From NCBI GenBank assembly GCA_041879295.1, contig CP047152.1, forward strand, positions 3,973,501-4,037,500: a stretch of DNA of 64,000 nucleotides, written 5' to 3'. The DNA is from Pseudomonas putida. Its GTDB lineage: Bacteria > Pseudomonadota > Gammaproteobacteria > Pseudomonadales > Pseudomonadaceae. The position numbers and the translations under genes are program-made. The first letter of the stretch is position 1; the number at the start of each line of letters is the position of its first letter. Below, one piece after another: positions 29,391-37,134 of the stretch. The notes beneath the pieces are model-generated. The model saw nothing but the letters and a program-made list of their open reading frames with translations, did no database searches and had not been told where the DNA came from.

Positions 29391-30326
29391 CTAGCCCAAT
29401 GCTGCCTGCATTTCTTGCGCCTGCACCCGCAACGCCTCGCAAAACGGCTCCACCGCTGCCGATGCCGGCCGATGGTCCGGGCGTATCAGCATCACCTGAT
29501 ACGGCACCGACACCCGTAACCGGCGGATCGGCAACCCGCCTTGCGCCGCCTCCAGCCCGCTCAGCGGGTTGATGATCGCCACCCCCAGGCCTTGCCTGAC
29601 CATGGCGCACACCGAAGCTGCACTGGTGGTTTCGATCACCGTGCGGCGGTTGACCCCGGCCGCACGAAAGTGCTGATCCAGACGCTGGCGGTAGGTATCC
29701 AGACTGGCCAGGTTGATGAAATCGACCTCATGGAAATCACTCAGCTCCAGTTCAGCCTTCACTTGCAGCGGGTGATGCTCGGGCAACACGCACACCATGT
29801 TGGCACTGAACAGCAATTCACCATACGCGCCACGTGGTATCTGTTCGACTTCAGTCAGGCCAAGGTCATGCTGCTGGGCAACCAGTGACTCCTCCAGCAA
29901 AGGCGACTCCTGCGCCAGAATGCTCACGCTCACGCCGCTGTGCTGCTGGTGAAAGCGCTGGCAAGCCTTGGGCAACAAGGTTTGCGAGAACAGCGGCAAG
30001 CAGGTGATGGCCAGCCGGCCCTGCTCGAAGTTGCGGATGGCCTGGGCAAAGCGATCGATCCGCTCCAGCCCGACGTAGGCGCGCTCGACCTCCTCGATCA
30101 GCAGCAACGCCTGGGCTGTGGCCACCAGACGCCCTCCCTCACGTTCGAACAGGTTCAGGCCAGTCACCTGCTCCAGCCGCGCCAGTTCGCGGCTGACGGT
30201 GGGCTGCGAGGTGAACAACAGGCGCGCCGCCCCTGTGACGCTACCGGCCGCCATAATGGCGCGGAACACTTCGATGTGGCGAACGGACAGTTTCACGGCA
30301 ATACCCGGAGAGTCGACAATGGGCAT
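29391..30326 (-). CDS. lysR: LysR, activator of lysA (enterobacterial type)
   Basis: Predicted 311-residue LysR-type regulator, with the helix-turn-helix at GSVTGAARLLFTSQPTVSRELARLE and an effector domain. It resembles E. coli LysR closely over its length (for example QESPLLEE, QHDLGLTE, ETTSAASVCAMVRQG). It is divergent from lysA, the same arrangement as in E. coli, where LysR activates lysA and senses lysine/diaminopimelate. The first ATG is used; a GTG 10 codons later (MKLSVRHIE) is possible, and neither has a strong ribosome site. Confidence 0.88.
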   Translation of the reverse strand: MPIVDSPGIAVKLSVRHIEVFRAIMAAGSVTGAARLLFTSQPTVSRELARLEQVTGLNLFEREGGRLVATAQALLLIEEVERAYVGLERIDRFAQAIRNFEQGRLAITCLPLFSQTLLPKACQRFHQQHSGVSVSILAQESPLLEESLVAQQHDLGLTEVEQIPRGAYGELLFSANMVCVLPEHHPLQVKAELELSDFHEVDFINLASLDTYRQRLDQHFRAAGVNRRTVIETTSAASVCAMVRQGLGVAIINPLSGLEAAQGGLPIRRLRVSVPYQVMLIRPDHRPASAAVEPFCEALRVQAQEMQAALG

Positions 30327-30337
30327 ATCAGATATGA

Positions 30338-30360
30338 ATAGCTGGCAGAAGAATAGCTAT
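30338..30360. promoter_or_regulatory. LysR operator in the lysR-lysA intergenic region
   Basis: ATAGCT-N11-AGCTAT, a perfect inverted repeat with the T-N11-A form of LysR-family sites, in the 93-bp gap between the two divergent genes. Confidence 0.7.
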
Positions 30361-30419
30361 TTTTCTGAATTCACCCTTTGGCGCATCCTCGTGGCCTTCC
30401 TTAAACGAGTAACGCCACC

Positions 30420-31658
30420 ATGACCGCACCCTTCACCCTCCTGGCCGAGGCGGTTCGCCAGCACGGCTCGCCGCTATGGGCATACGACACCCGCACCATC
30501 GCCGATCGTGTCGAGCAACTGAGCGTATTCGACACTGTACGTTTCGCCCAGAAAGCCAACCCGAACGTGCATGTGCTGCGCCTGATGCGCGCCCATGGTC
30601 TGGTGCTGGATGCAGTGTCGCTGGGTGAGATGGAGCGGGCCTTCGCCGCCGGCGCGAGCGTTGACGGTGACCCTGCCGGCGTGGTGCTGACCTGTGACGC
30701 ACTGGACCGCCCCACCCTGGAGCGAGTGGTGGCCTCGAAGATCGAAGTCAACGCAGGCTCCATCGACATGCTGCGCCAACTGGGTGAACGCTCGCCCGGC
30801 CACCGCGTGTGGATCCGCATCAACCCGGGCTTCGGCCATGGCCACAGCCGCAAGACCAACACCGGCGGCGAAAACAGCAAGCACGGCATCTGGCATGAAG
30901 AGCTGGACGAGGCGCTGGCGTGCATCAAGGCCCATGGCCTGCACCTGGTGGGCGTGCACATGCATATTGGCTCCGGGGTGGACTACCAGCACCTGGAACA
31001 GGTGGCCCGCTCGATGATCGAACTGATCGGCCGCCTGGGCGTGGACATCGAGGCGTTCTCCATTGGCGGCGGGCTTTCCACCCCTTACCGCAGCACCGAC
31101 AAACCGGTCGACCTGCAGCGCTATGCGCAGACCTGGGCGGTAGCGCGCAAGGAAGTCGAAGCGATGCTTGGCCACCCCGTGCGCATGGAAATCGAGCCAG
31201 GGCGTTTCCTGGTGGCCGAGTCGGGCTACCTCGTGGCCGAAGTGCGCGCCGTCAAGCAAGTGGGCCGCAATACCTTCGTCATGATCGACGCCGGCTTCAA
31301 CGACCTGATGCGCCCGGCGATGTACGGCGCCTACCACGGCATGACCCTGCTTGATGCCAACGGCCAGCCGGTGGACCGCCCACGGCAACCGACTGTGGTG
31401 GCCGGGCCGTTGTGTGAATCGGGTGACGTGTTCACTCAGAATGACCAGGAACTGACCCCGCAGGACCTGCCTCAGGCACAGGTGGGCGACCTGCTGGTGA
31501 TTCACGATGCCGGCGCCTATGGCGCGTCGATGTCGTCGAACTACAACAGCCGGCCGCTGCTGCCGGAGTTTCTGATCGAGGGCGGGGTGTTGCGGATGAT
31601 CCGCCGGCGGCAGACGGTGCAGGACCTGCTGAGCCTGGAGACCGACATCATCCCGTGA
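30420..31658 (+). CDS. lysA: Diaminopimelate decarboxylase (enterobacterial-type LysA)
   Basis: Predicted 412-residue PLP-dependent fold III decarboxylase converting meso-diaminopimelate to lysine. PLP lysine in RFAQKANPN (Lys45), PLP-binding HMHIGSG and EPGRFLV, and the interface motif CESGD, which fits DAP rather than ornithine/lysine decarboxylases. Blocks such as GFGHGHSRKTNTGGENSKHG and SSNYNSRPLLPE match E. coli LysA. Pseudomonas usually has another lysA elsewhere, so this may be a second, regulated copy. Its 3' end overlaps the convergent LysR gene by 11 bp. Confidence 0.9.
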   Translation: MTAPFTLLAEAVRQHGSPLWAYDTRTIADRVEQLSVFDTVRFAQKANPNVHVLRLMRAHGLVLDAVSLGEMERAFAAGASVDGDPAGVVLTCDALDRPTLERVVASKIEVNAGSIDMLRQLGERSPGHRVWIRINPGFGHGHSRKTNTGGENSKHGIWHEELDEALACIKAHGLHLVGVHMHIGSGVDYQHLEQVARSMIELIGRLGVDIEAFSIGGGLSTPYRSTDKPVDLQRYAQTWAVARKEVEAMLGHPVRMEIEPGRFLVAESGYLVAEVRAVKQVGRNTFVMIDAGFNDLMRPAMYGAYHGMTLLDANGQPVDRPRQPTVVAGPLCESGDVFTQNDQELTPQDLPQAQVGDLLVIHDAGAYGASMSSNYNSRPLLPEFLIEGGVLRMIRRRQTVQDLLSLETDIIP

Positions 31659-32571
31659 CCGCTTCCCGTAGTCCGCCCATGTAGTGCTCCAGGCGACTAC
31701 GCAGCCAACGCTCGGCCGGGTCGCTGTCAGTGGTGCTCAACCAGACCATGGCCAGCTCCAGTGCAGCAGTCTCGAACGGCAGCGTCTCGGCCTGCAGGTT
31801 GCCCCAGCGTTCCATACCCTGTGCGGCATAGTCCGGGCAGCAGGCCAGCAGGTCGGTACCGGCCAGAATCGCCGGTAGCGAACTGAACTGCGGCACCGAC
31901 AACACCACCTTGCGTTCACGGCCGATGTCTTTCAACCAGTCGTCGACCACACCCTGGGTGTTGGCGGTCGGCGAAACCTGGACATGCGGGCGTTGGCAAA
32001 ACTCATCCAGAGAAAGCGGCGTGGTGGACTTGTCGGCCCGCACTACCCTGGCCTGCATGGTGCGTAGCACCTTGCGTTTGGCATTGGCGGGCAGGCCCTT
32101 GGTCTGGCTGATACCCACCGTCACGTCGCCCGCCGCCAGCAGGTCCGGAATGCGCCAGTAGTCCACATGCTGCACGACCACCACCACGTTTGGCGCCTCC
32201 ACCCGCAGCGCCCGCAACAGCGGCGGCAACAGGCCCGACTCGACATCATCGGACAAGCCAATGCGGAAGGTCATCTTGCTGGTCAGCGGGTCGAAATCAT
32301 GGGTCATGCTGAGTGCCACGGACATCGCATCCAAGGCTGGCGTGAGGTACTTGATCACCTCTTCGGCCCTGGCCGAGGGCTCCATGCGGTTGCCCACACG
32401 AACCAGCAACGGGTCATTGAACATCGTACGCAACCTGGCCAGCGCCGCGCTGACCGTGGGCTGGGCGACGAACAGCTTCTCCGCGGCGCGGGTGAGGTTG
32501 CGTTCCTGCATCAGCGCTTCGAACACCACCATCAGGTTGATATCGGCTTTGCGCAGTTCGTTGCGGTTCAT
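31648..32571 (-). CDS. LysR-family regulator (NodD-like type)
   Basis: Predicted 307-residue regulator. The N-terminal pattern ELRKADINLMVVFEALMQERNLTRAAEKLFVAQPTVS and the segment DPLLVRVGNRMEPS are those of the NodD/LinR-like branch. The effector domain follows. The ATG at 32571 fits the branch; the open frame upstream is not conserved. There is no divergent gene: upstream lies the 1.5-kb repeat region. Target and ligand unknown. Confidence 0.88.
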   Translation of the reverse strand: MNRNELRKADINLMVVFEALMQERNLTRAAEKLFVAQPTVSAALARLRTMFNDPLLVRVGNRMEPSARAEEVIKYLTPALDAMSVALSMTHDFDPLTSKMTFRIGLSDDVESGLLPPLLRALRVEAPNVVVVVQHVDYWRIPDLLAAGDVTVGISQTKGLPANAKRKVLRTMQARVVRADKSTTPLSLDEFCQRPHVQVSPTANTQGVVDDWLKDIGRERKVVLSVPQFSSLPAILAGTDLLACCPDYAAQGMERWGNLQAETLPFETAALELAMVWLSTTDSDPAERWLRSRLEHYMGGLREAVTG

Positions 32572-32902
32572 GGGTGCTCTCGGGCCGTGCTTGTTGTGTG
32601 GGTTCAATTTCAGCATCAAGAAGCATCCTAGCCGAATCGAAACCTGCACTGCACGCTACGCAATCGCCATCGCCCCGTACTGAGCGACCGGGGTGATCTT
32701 CGGCTCTCTTCTCTTCCGCGCCCCTGCCGTGCACCGCCCAGGCGTTGACTCGCGAAGCGGTCATTCATGATGCCGACACTTTTTGGCCGCCATTCGCGCA
32801 GTGCGATGAATGGCGGGTTGGGTGGTCGGCGGGGGGATCGGGTCAGGGCCAGCAGGGGGCTTGCCAGAACCTGTTTGGCGCCTGGGAGATCGAGCGCCGC
32901 CT

Positions 32903-32946
32903 GTATGGCGGTAGAGGTGCGTCGCCTGTGAGATCGAGCGCCGCCC
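32903..32946. repeat. Single 44-bp minisatellite unit
   Basis: One copy of the unit GTATGGCGGTAGAGGTGCGT... that merges into the left arm of the first 222-bp element; three copies precede each later element. Confidence 0.8.
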
Positions 32947-33153
32947 GCGCGGCGCATCGCGAGCTGCGCTCGCTCCTACGTTTGTTTCGGGCCAGTTATT
33001 CCTGGGGGATTTGCGCGCGAACGCTTTGGCGCTTGGCGCGATATTGCGTCGTACAAACAAAACGGTCGCGCGCGTCTGCCACAGGCGTTATTGGCCAGAA
33101 ACAAACGTAGGAGCGAGCGCAGCTCGCGATGCGCCGCGCGGGCGGCGCTCGAT
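32932..33153. repeat. 222-bp palindromic REPIN-like element, copy B
   Basis: Same arms as the copy at 10.3 kb, but a diverged core (for example GGGCCAGTTATTCCTGGGGG). The outer hairpins GCGCCGCCCGCGCGGCGC and GCGAGC-TGC-GCTCGC are intact on both sides. Confidence 0.9.
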
Positions 33154-33230
33154 TTCTGCCACCCCCTAAAACCCACGGCAAACACACCCGGCCATTGCGC
33201 AACGTCATGCCAGGCGGTGTGGCCTTGAAG

Positions 33231-33362
33231 GTATGGCGGTAGAGGTGCGTCGCCTGGGAGATCGAGCGCCGCCTGTATGGCGGTAGAGGTGCGTCGCCCG
33301 GGAGATCGAGCGCCGCCTGTATGGCGGTAGAGGTGCGTCGCCTGGGAGATCGAGCGCCGCCC
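33231..33362 (+). repeat. 44-bp tandem repeat, three copies
   Basis: GTATGGCGGTAGAGGTGCGT followed by CGCCTGGGAGATCGAGCGCC and GCCT, repeated at 33231, 33275 and 33319; the third copy runs into the arm of the next palindromic element. There are no spacers, so this is not a CRISPR array. Confidence 0.9.
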
Positions 33363-33569
33363 GCGCGGCGCATCGCGAGCTGCGCTCGCTCCTACGTTTG
33401 TTTCGGGCCAGTCATTCCTGTGGGATTTGTGCGCGAACGCCTTGGCGCTTGGCACGATATTGCGTCGTACAAACAAGGCGGTCGCGCGCGCCTGTCACAG
33501 GCGTTACTGGCCAGAAACAAACGTAGGAGCGAGCATAGCTCGCGATGCGCCGCGCGGGCGGCGCTCGAT
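33348..33569. repeat. 222-bp palindromic REPIN-like element, copy C
   Basis: Second element of the array, same length as the others. One base change in the right arm (GAGCATAGCTCGC) is not matched in the left arm. The small stem GCCTG-TCA-CAGGC is kept in the core. Confidence 0.9.
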
Positions 33570-33646
33570 TTCTGCCACCCCCTAAAACCCACGGCAAACA
33601 CACCCGGCCATTGCGCAACGTCATGCCAGGCGGTGTGGCCTTGAAG

Positions 33647-33778
33647 GTATGGCGGTAGAGGTGCGTCGCCTGGGAGACCGAGCGCCGCCTGTATGGCGGT
33701 AGAGGTGCGTCGCCTGGGAGATCGAGCGCCGCCTGTATGGCGGTAGAGGTGCGTCGCCTGGGAGATCGAGCGCCGCCC
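33647..33778 (+). repeat. 44-bp tandem repeat, three copies (second set)
   Basis: Copies start at 33647, 33691 and 33735 and are nearly identical to the first set; the set is displaced from it by 416 bp. Confidence 0.9.
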
Positions 33779-33985
33779 GCGCGGCGCATCGCGAGCTGCG
33801 CTCGCTCCTACGTTTGTTTCGGGCCAATCATTCCTGTGGGATTTGCGCGCGTACGCCTTGGCGCAGGGCTCGATATCGCGTCGTACAAACACGGCGGTCG
33901 CGCGCGCCTGTCACAGGCGTCACTGGCCAGAAACAAACGTAGGAGCGAGTGCAGCTCGCGATGCGCCGCGCGGGCGGCGCTCGAT
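33764..33985. repeat. 222-bp palindromic REPIN-like element, copy D
   Basis: Third element of the array. The right arm continues outward into the 46-bp bounding inverted repeat (ATCTCCCAGGCGCCAAACAG), so this end looks like the original terminus. Confidence 0.9.
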
Positions 33986-34107
33986 CTCCCAGGCGCCAAA
34001 CAGGTTCTGGCAAGCCCCTGGGTGGCCCTGCTCGACAGGCTGGAACGTTCGGCATTCGGCCGCTGTTACACTGTCAACCGATGAAATAGGCGAGCCAGAG
34101 CAAAGGT

Positions 34108-34848
34108 ATGAACCCAACGCGCTACTCCACCGTGGCAAAGGACTTGATGCAAGCCATTGCCAGCGGCCGCTACCCGGTGGGCAGCCTGCTGCCGACCGAA
34201 TTCGAGCTGTGCGACCTTTATAATGTGAGCCGGCACACGGTGCGTGCCGCTATCAACCAGTTGCTCACCCAAGGGCTGGTGTCGCGGCGCAAGCGGGTGG
34301 GCACTCGCGTGGAGGCCAGCAGCCCGCGCGGCGGCTATTCGCAATCGTCGGCCTGCGTGGCTGACCTGGCGCACCTGGCAGACACCCAGCAGCGGGAAAT
34401 CCAGAGCGTGCGCCACTTTGTCGCCGACCTGAACGAGGCGGCGCGGCTGGGGCTGGTGCCGGGGGAGCATTACTTCTGCGTGTCGAGCATCCGCGTCGAC
34501 CGGCAGCACCCTGCCGCGCCGCTTTGCTGGACCGACGTGTATGCGCCGCGCGACTATACCGAGGTCATTGACCTGGCCCGCGAGCACCCTGACCGGCTGA
34601 TTGCCGGGTTGATCGAACAGCACTATGGCCGGTCAATCGCAGTGGTCGACCAGCAAGTGCGCGCGGTTTTGCTGACAGCGGAAATGGCCAAGGCGCTGAA
34701 GGCCGAAGCAGGCTCGCCGGGGTTGAACATCATCCGCCATTACCGCGAGGAGAATGGTGATTTGATGGCGGTTTCCGAGACCGTGCACCCGGATGACCGC
34801 TTTACCTTGGTCACCCAGATGCGCCGCGACCAGATACTGAAGGGGTAA
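34108..34848 (+). CDS. GntR-family regulator with UTRA domain (HutC subfamily)
   Basis: Predicted 246-residue regulator: winged helix at the N-terminus (YPVGSLLPTEFELCDLYNVSRHTVRAAINQL) and a C-terminal UTRA ligand-binding domain (about 90-240) ending FTLVTQMRRDQILKG. AAAGG precedes the ATG at 34108. No metabolic or transport gene adjoins it, so its regulon must lie elsewhere or was lost when the repeat array formed. The next gene downstream is unrelated and AT-rich. Confidence 0.9.
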   Translation: MNPTRYSTVAKDLMQAIASGRYPVGSLLPTEFELCDLYNVSRHTVRAAINQLLTQGLVSRRKRVGTRVEASSPRGGYSQSSACVADLAHLADTQQREIQSVRHFVADLNEAARLGLVPGEHYFCVSSIRVDRQHPAAPLCWTDVYAPRDYTEVIDLAREHPDRLIAGLIEQHYGRSIAVVDQQVRAVLLTAEMAKALKAEAGSPGLNIIRHYREENGDLMAVSETVHPDDRFTLVTQMRRDQILKG

Positions 34849-34883
34849 AGTGAGAAAATTACGACATTGTTAAACTGCAATCA

Positions 34884-35133
34884 CCTGACAGTTTTATCAG
34901 TGTCGAACCTGTGACAGGTGAGGCACACTCATACCTCGTTCAGTTCGGGCTCATCAAGACCATGCCTACAGATACTGGCTCTACGCATATATCAAAACGC
35001 ATGCCAAGCAACTACTTGCCCTATGGCTATCGAAACGCCGAAAAGCAGCCGATCGGAATGTGAGGCTACAGTGGCGAGCCTCTATCTACCGGCAGCGAAA
35101 CGCGTATCCCCTGAAGTGTTGCAGCCTGAATGA
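34884..35133 (+). pseudogene. Decayed 5' copy of the adjacent Rhs-core gene
   Basis: The segment CCTGACAGTTTTATCAGTG (34884) recurs as CCTGATACTTTTATCAGC at 35134, before the intact gene. At 35010-35080 one frame reads NYLPYGYRNAEKQPIGM, a stop, then GYSGE, which aligns with NYTPYGFRNTKAEPTGAVGFNGE of the intact protein. The relic lacks the rest of the Rhs core. It is read as the remains of an earlier Rhs tip gene or a partial duplication. Confidence 0.65.
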
Positions 35134-35213
35134 CCTGATACTTTTATCAGCTTAAGCCTGTGCACTTCATAACACACTGATGCCAAGTGCCAGATCTGAC
35201 GGATCTCAGAGAT

Positions 35214-36092
35214 ATGTCAACGCATAAAACTTCGACATCACGCAAAAAACACGATCCGGCCACTGCAGCCTGTTCGAAAAGCCAGGCCCATGACCAACAT
35301 GGCGCCGCACGGACACCCACGGGCCCAACAAAAGGCCAGCCACGAAACTACACACCCTATGGGTTTCGAAACACCAAAGCGGAGCCGACCGGAGCGGTGG
35401 GGTTCAATGGTGAATTTTACGCTTCTGCGCTGGAAGGCTATGCACTCGGAAATGGGTACCGAATATTCATCCCACGCTTGATGCGATTCATCAGCCCAGA
35501 CAACCAGAGCCCTTTCCTCAAAGGCGGCATCAATGCCTATGCCTACTGCCTGAACGACCCTATCAACGCACAAGACCCTAGCGGAAAAAATGCAATCAAT
35601 AAATTTTTCCAGGCAGCCATTCAGATAGGCAGGAATTATAGAAAACAATTCAAACCCTCCAATACGGCACACCTGCTTTCGAACAACCAAGCCAAACACC
35701 TTCAAACCGAACTCAAGAATGCCAAAAAATTAATAAGCGAGGACATCGTAGACATCCATATCATCAACAACAAAAATAACGCCCAAAAAATCAGTCCATC
35801 ACTCATTTACAAATACACACTCATAAATGAAGGAGACGAAACCACCCTGATCGTCTTCGGCGCCTCTACTGACCCCCTCTTGAATACTCACGCCAGCGGC
35901 GCTGAAATGTGGAATTTCAATGCCAGCAACAACGTCAGCGCTGCAGGTTATATCGCCTATAAGAATGGGGTATTCACTGTCGACGACTGGTCCGGCCACT
36001 ATCAGCCTGAGCACTGGCGCACGGCGCTCGTAAAAGCCTACCTGGAAGGGTTGGGCTATGAGGTGAGAACTGTGCGCCGTGGCTTTGGGTAG
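35214..36092 (+). CDS. Orphan RHS-core protein with variable toxin-like C-terminus
   Basis: Predicted 292-residue protein. Residues about 45-125 are an RHS-repeat-associated core end (NYTPYGFRN, GFNGE, GNGYRIFIPRLMRFISPD, GGINAYAYCLNDPIN, DPSGK). The remaining 165 residues are a unique C-terminus ending with DDWSGHYQPEHW near 260. Full Rhs proteins exceed 1000 residues, so this is a short orphan form as found in P. putida genomes. The base composition is much AT-richer than its neighbours, suggesting transfer. No immunity gene follows before soxR. ATG at 35214 is preferred to a GTG at 35187. Toxicity is inference. Confidence 0.8.
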   Translation: MSTHKTSTSRKKHDPATAACSKSQAHDQHGAARTPTGPTKGQPRNYTPYGFRNTKAEPTGAVGFNGEFYASALEGYALGNGYRIFIPRLMRFISPDNQSPFLKGGINAYAYCLNDPINAQDPSGKNAINKFFQAAIQIGRNYRKQFKPSNTAHLLSNNQAKHLQTELKNAKKLISEDIVDIHIINNKNNAQKISPSLIYKYTLINEGDETTLIVFGASTDPLLNTHASGAEMWNFNASNNVSAAGYIAYKNGVFTVDDWSGHYQPEHWRTALVKAYLEGLGYEVRTVRRGFG

Positions 36093-36167
36093 CGTGCCCA
36101 ACCACTGAAAGATGATGGGGCAAAGGCGAATGCCTTCATGCAATACCCCGATGCCCCGGAAAAACGG

Positions 36168-36215
36168 TTGCGGCGCCGACCGGGCCGGCTTATAAAAGCT
36201 CAACTTAACTTTAGG
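36168..36215 (+). promoter_or_regulatory. soxR promoter with SoxR box
   Basis: TTGCGG (36168-36173), a 17-bp spacer and TATAAA (36191-36196) form a good sigma-70 promoter. Directly after it, GCTCAACTTAACTTTAGG (36198-36215) is close to the SoxR box CCTCAAGTTAACTTGAGG. Placement downstream of the -10 suggests SoxR represses its own gene. Confidence 0.65.
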
Positions 36216-36224
36216 TCGACTCGT

Positions 36225-36704
36225 ATGGCAGCGGACAACACACGGATGCTCACAGTGGGTGAAGTGGCCAAGCGCAGCGGCGTGGCGGTGTCTGCGCTGC
36301 ACTTCTACGAAACCAAAGGGCTGATCGCCAGCGTCCGCACAGCAGGCAACCAGCGCCGCTATCCCTCGCTGGTGCTGCGTACCCTGGCGATCATCAAGGT
36401 GGCCCAGCGCACGGGTATTGCGCTTGAGGAAATCAAACAGGCACTCAGCCGTTATGCCCCCAACAGCAAGCTCACGGCAGCACAATGGAGCGAGATGTCC
36501 ACGGCCTGGCGCGAAGACCTGAATGCCCGCATTCGCACACTGGAGGCACTGCGCGACAGCCTGGACAACTGCATTGGCTGCGGTTGCCTGTCGCTTGAAG
36601 ACTGCCCGCTGCGCAACCCCGAAGATGTGCTGGCCAAGGAAGGAACCGGGGCGCGGATACTCGAGAAGAAGGCCCGCCAGGCTGCAGACTTGCCCAGTAC
36701 GTAA
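36225..36704 (+). CDS. soxR: Redox-sensing [2Fe-2S] regulator SoxR (MerR family)
   Basis: Predicted 159-residue MerR-type regulator. The helix-turn-helix ([26 protein letters not shown]) is followed by a dimer helix and the SoxR cluster motif [12 protein letters not shown] (Cys116, 119, 121, 127), which binds the iron-sulfur cluster. It responds to redox-cycling drugs and superoxide. No soxS is expected in Pseudomonas and none is adjacent. The start at 36225 is chosen, with an ATG seven codons later possible. Confidence 0.94.
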   Translation: MAADNTRMLTVGEVAKRSGVAVSALHFYETKGLIASVRTAGNQRRYPSLVLRTLAIIKVAQRTGIALEEIKQALSRYAPNSKLTAAQWSEMSTAWREDLNARIRTLEALRDSLDNCIGCGCLSLEDCPLRNPEDVLAKEGTGARILEKKARQAADLPST

Positions 36705-36833
36705 CGGTCAAAATGCTCGATAAGCCCGCCTGCTTGTCTTCGACCTTGCTTGCGTTGGAACCATTGCGACGCGCCACCGCCCTAAGCCTGTGTTGTTGAC
36801 ACTCAGTCGCTCACAGGAAGGAACACAAACATC

Positions 36834-37082
36834 ATGAAACGTGAACAGATCGAAGGTGTTGCTGAAAACCTCGCAGGCAAGGCGCAGAGCGCTGTAGGCC
36901 GACTGGTCGAAGATCCGGCGCTGGAGGCCGAAGGCGATGGGCGTCAGGCCGCAGGTCAGTTGACCAAGTCCTATGGTGACACGCTGGACACGGTGTCTTC
37001 ATTCGTCAAGGAAAAGCCTTTCGCCGCAATGGCCATCACAGCCGCTGTCACACTCGTGGTCTCTCGCCTGCTGCGCCGCTGA
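36834..37082 (+). CDS. CsbD-like stress protein with C-terminal membrane helix
   Basis: Predicted 82-residue protein. The N-terminal part (REQIEGVAENLAGKAQSAVGRLVEDP, then EAEGDGRQAAGQL) has the repeat pattern of CsbD-like general-stress proteins. A C-terminal hydrophobic helix (AAMAITAAVTLVVSRLL) ends in RRR and should anchor it in the inner membrane. GGAAGG lies 11 bases before the ATG. It is monocistronic; its function is unknown beyond the stress association of the family. Confidence 0.8.
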   Translation: MKREQIEGVAENLAGKAQSAVGRLVEDPALEAEGDGRQAAGQLTKSYGDTLDTVSSFVKEKPFAAMAITAAVTLVVSRLLRR

Positions 37083-37134
37083 GCGGGGCACCGCAAGCAA
37101 GGCCTGGGCCGGGTATGTGACCCGGCCCGCGCCA

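Larger units (their letters stand above)
33154..33985 (+). repeat. Two near-identical 416-bp direct repeats
   Basis: Each unit (33154-33569 and 33570-33985) consists of the spacer TTCTGCCACCCCCTAAAACC..., three 44-bp tandem repeats and one 222-bp element. The units differ by scattered substitutions, mostly in the element core, and have exactly the same length, indicating recent tandem duplication. Confidence 0.88.
32856..34018. repeat. Composite palindromic repeat array bounded by a 46-bp inverted repeat
   Basis: The 1.5 kb between the LysR and GntR genes has no supported gene and is mostly one array of 1163 bp. Its ends (32856-32901 and 33973-34018) are a perfect 46-bp inverted repeat starting GGGGCTTGCCAGAACC. 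Inside are three 222-bp palindromic elements spaced exactly 416 bp apart, a conserved spacer of 77 bp, and 44-bp tandem repeats. Numerous open frames here on both strands are readings of the repeats, not genes. Confidence 0.85.

Noticed and set aside
33231..33778. Possible CRISPR array
   Set aside because: The 44-bp units abut without unique spacers, and larger units are direct duplications; no cas genes are present.
36093..36224. An immunity gene for the Rhs protein
   Set aside because: Only 132 bp separate the Rhs stop from soxR, and no open frame with a start and ribosome site fits; the space is used by the soxR promoter.
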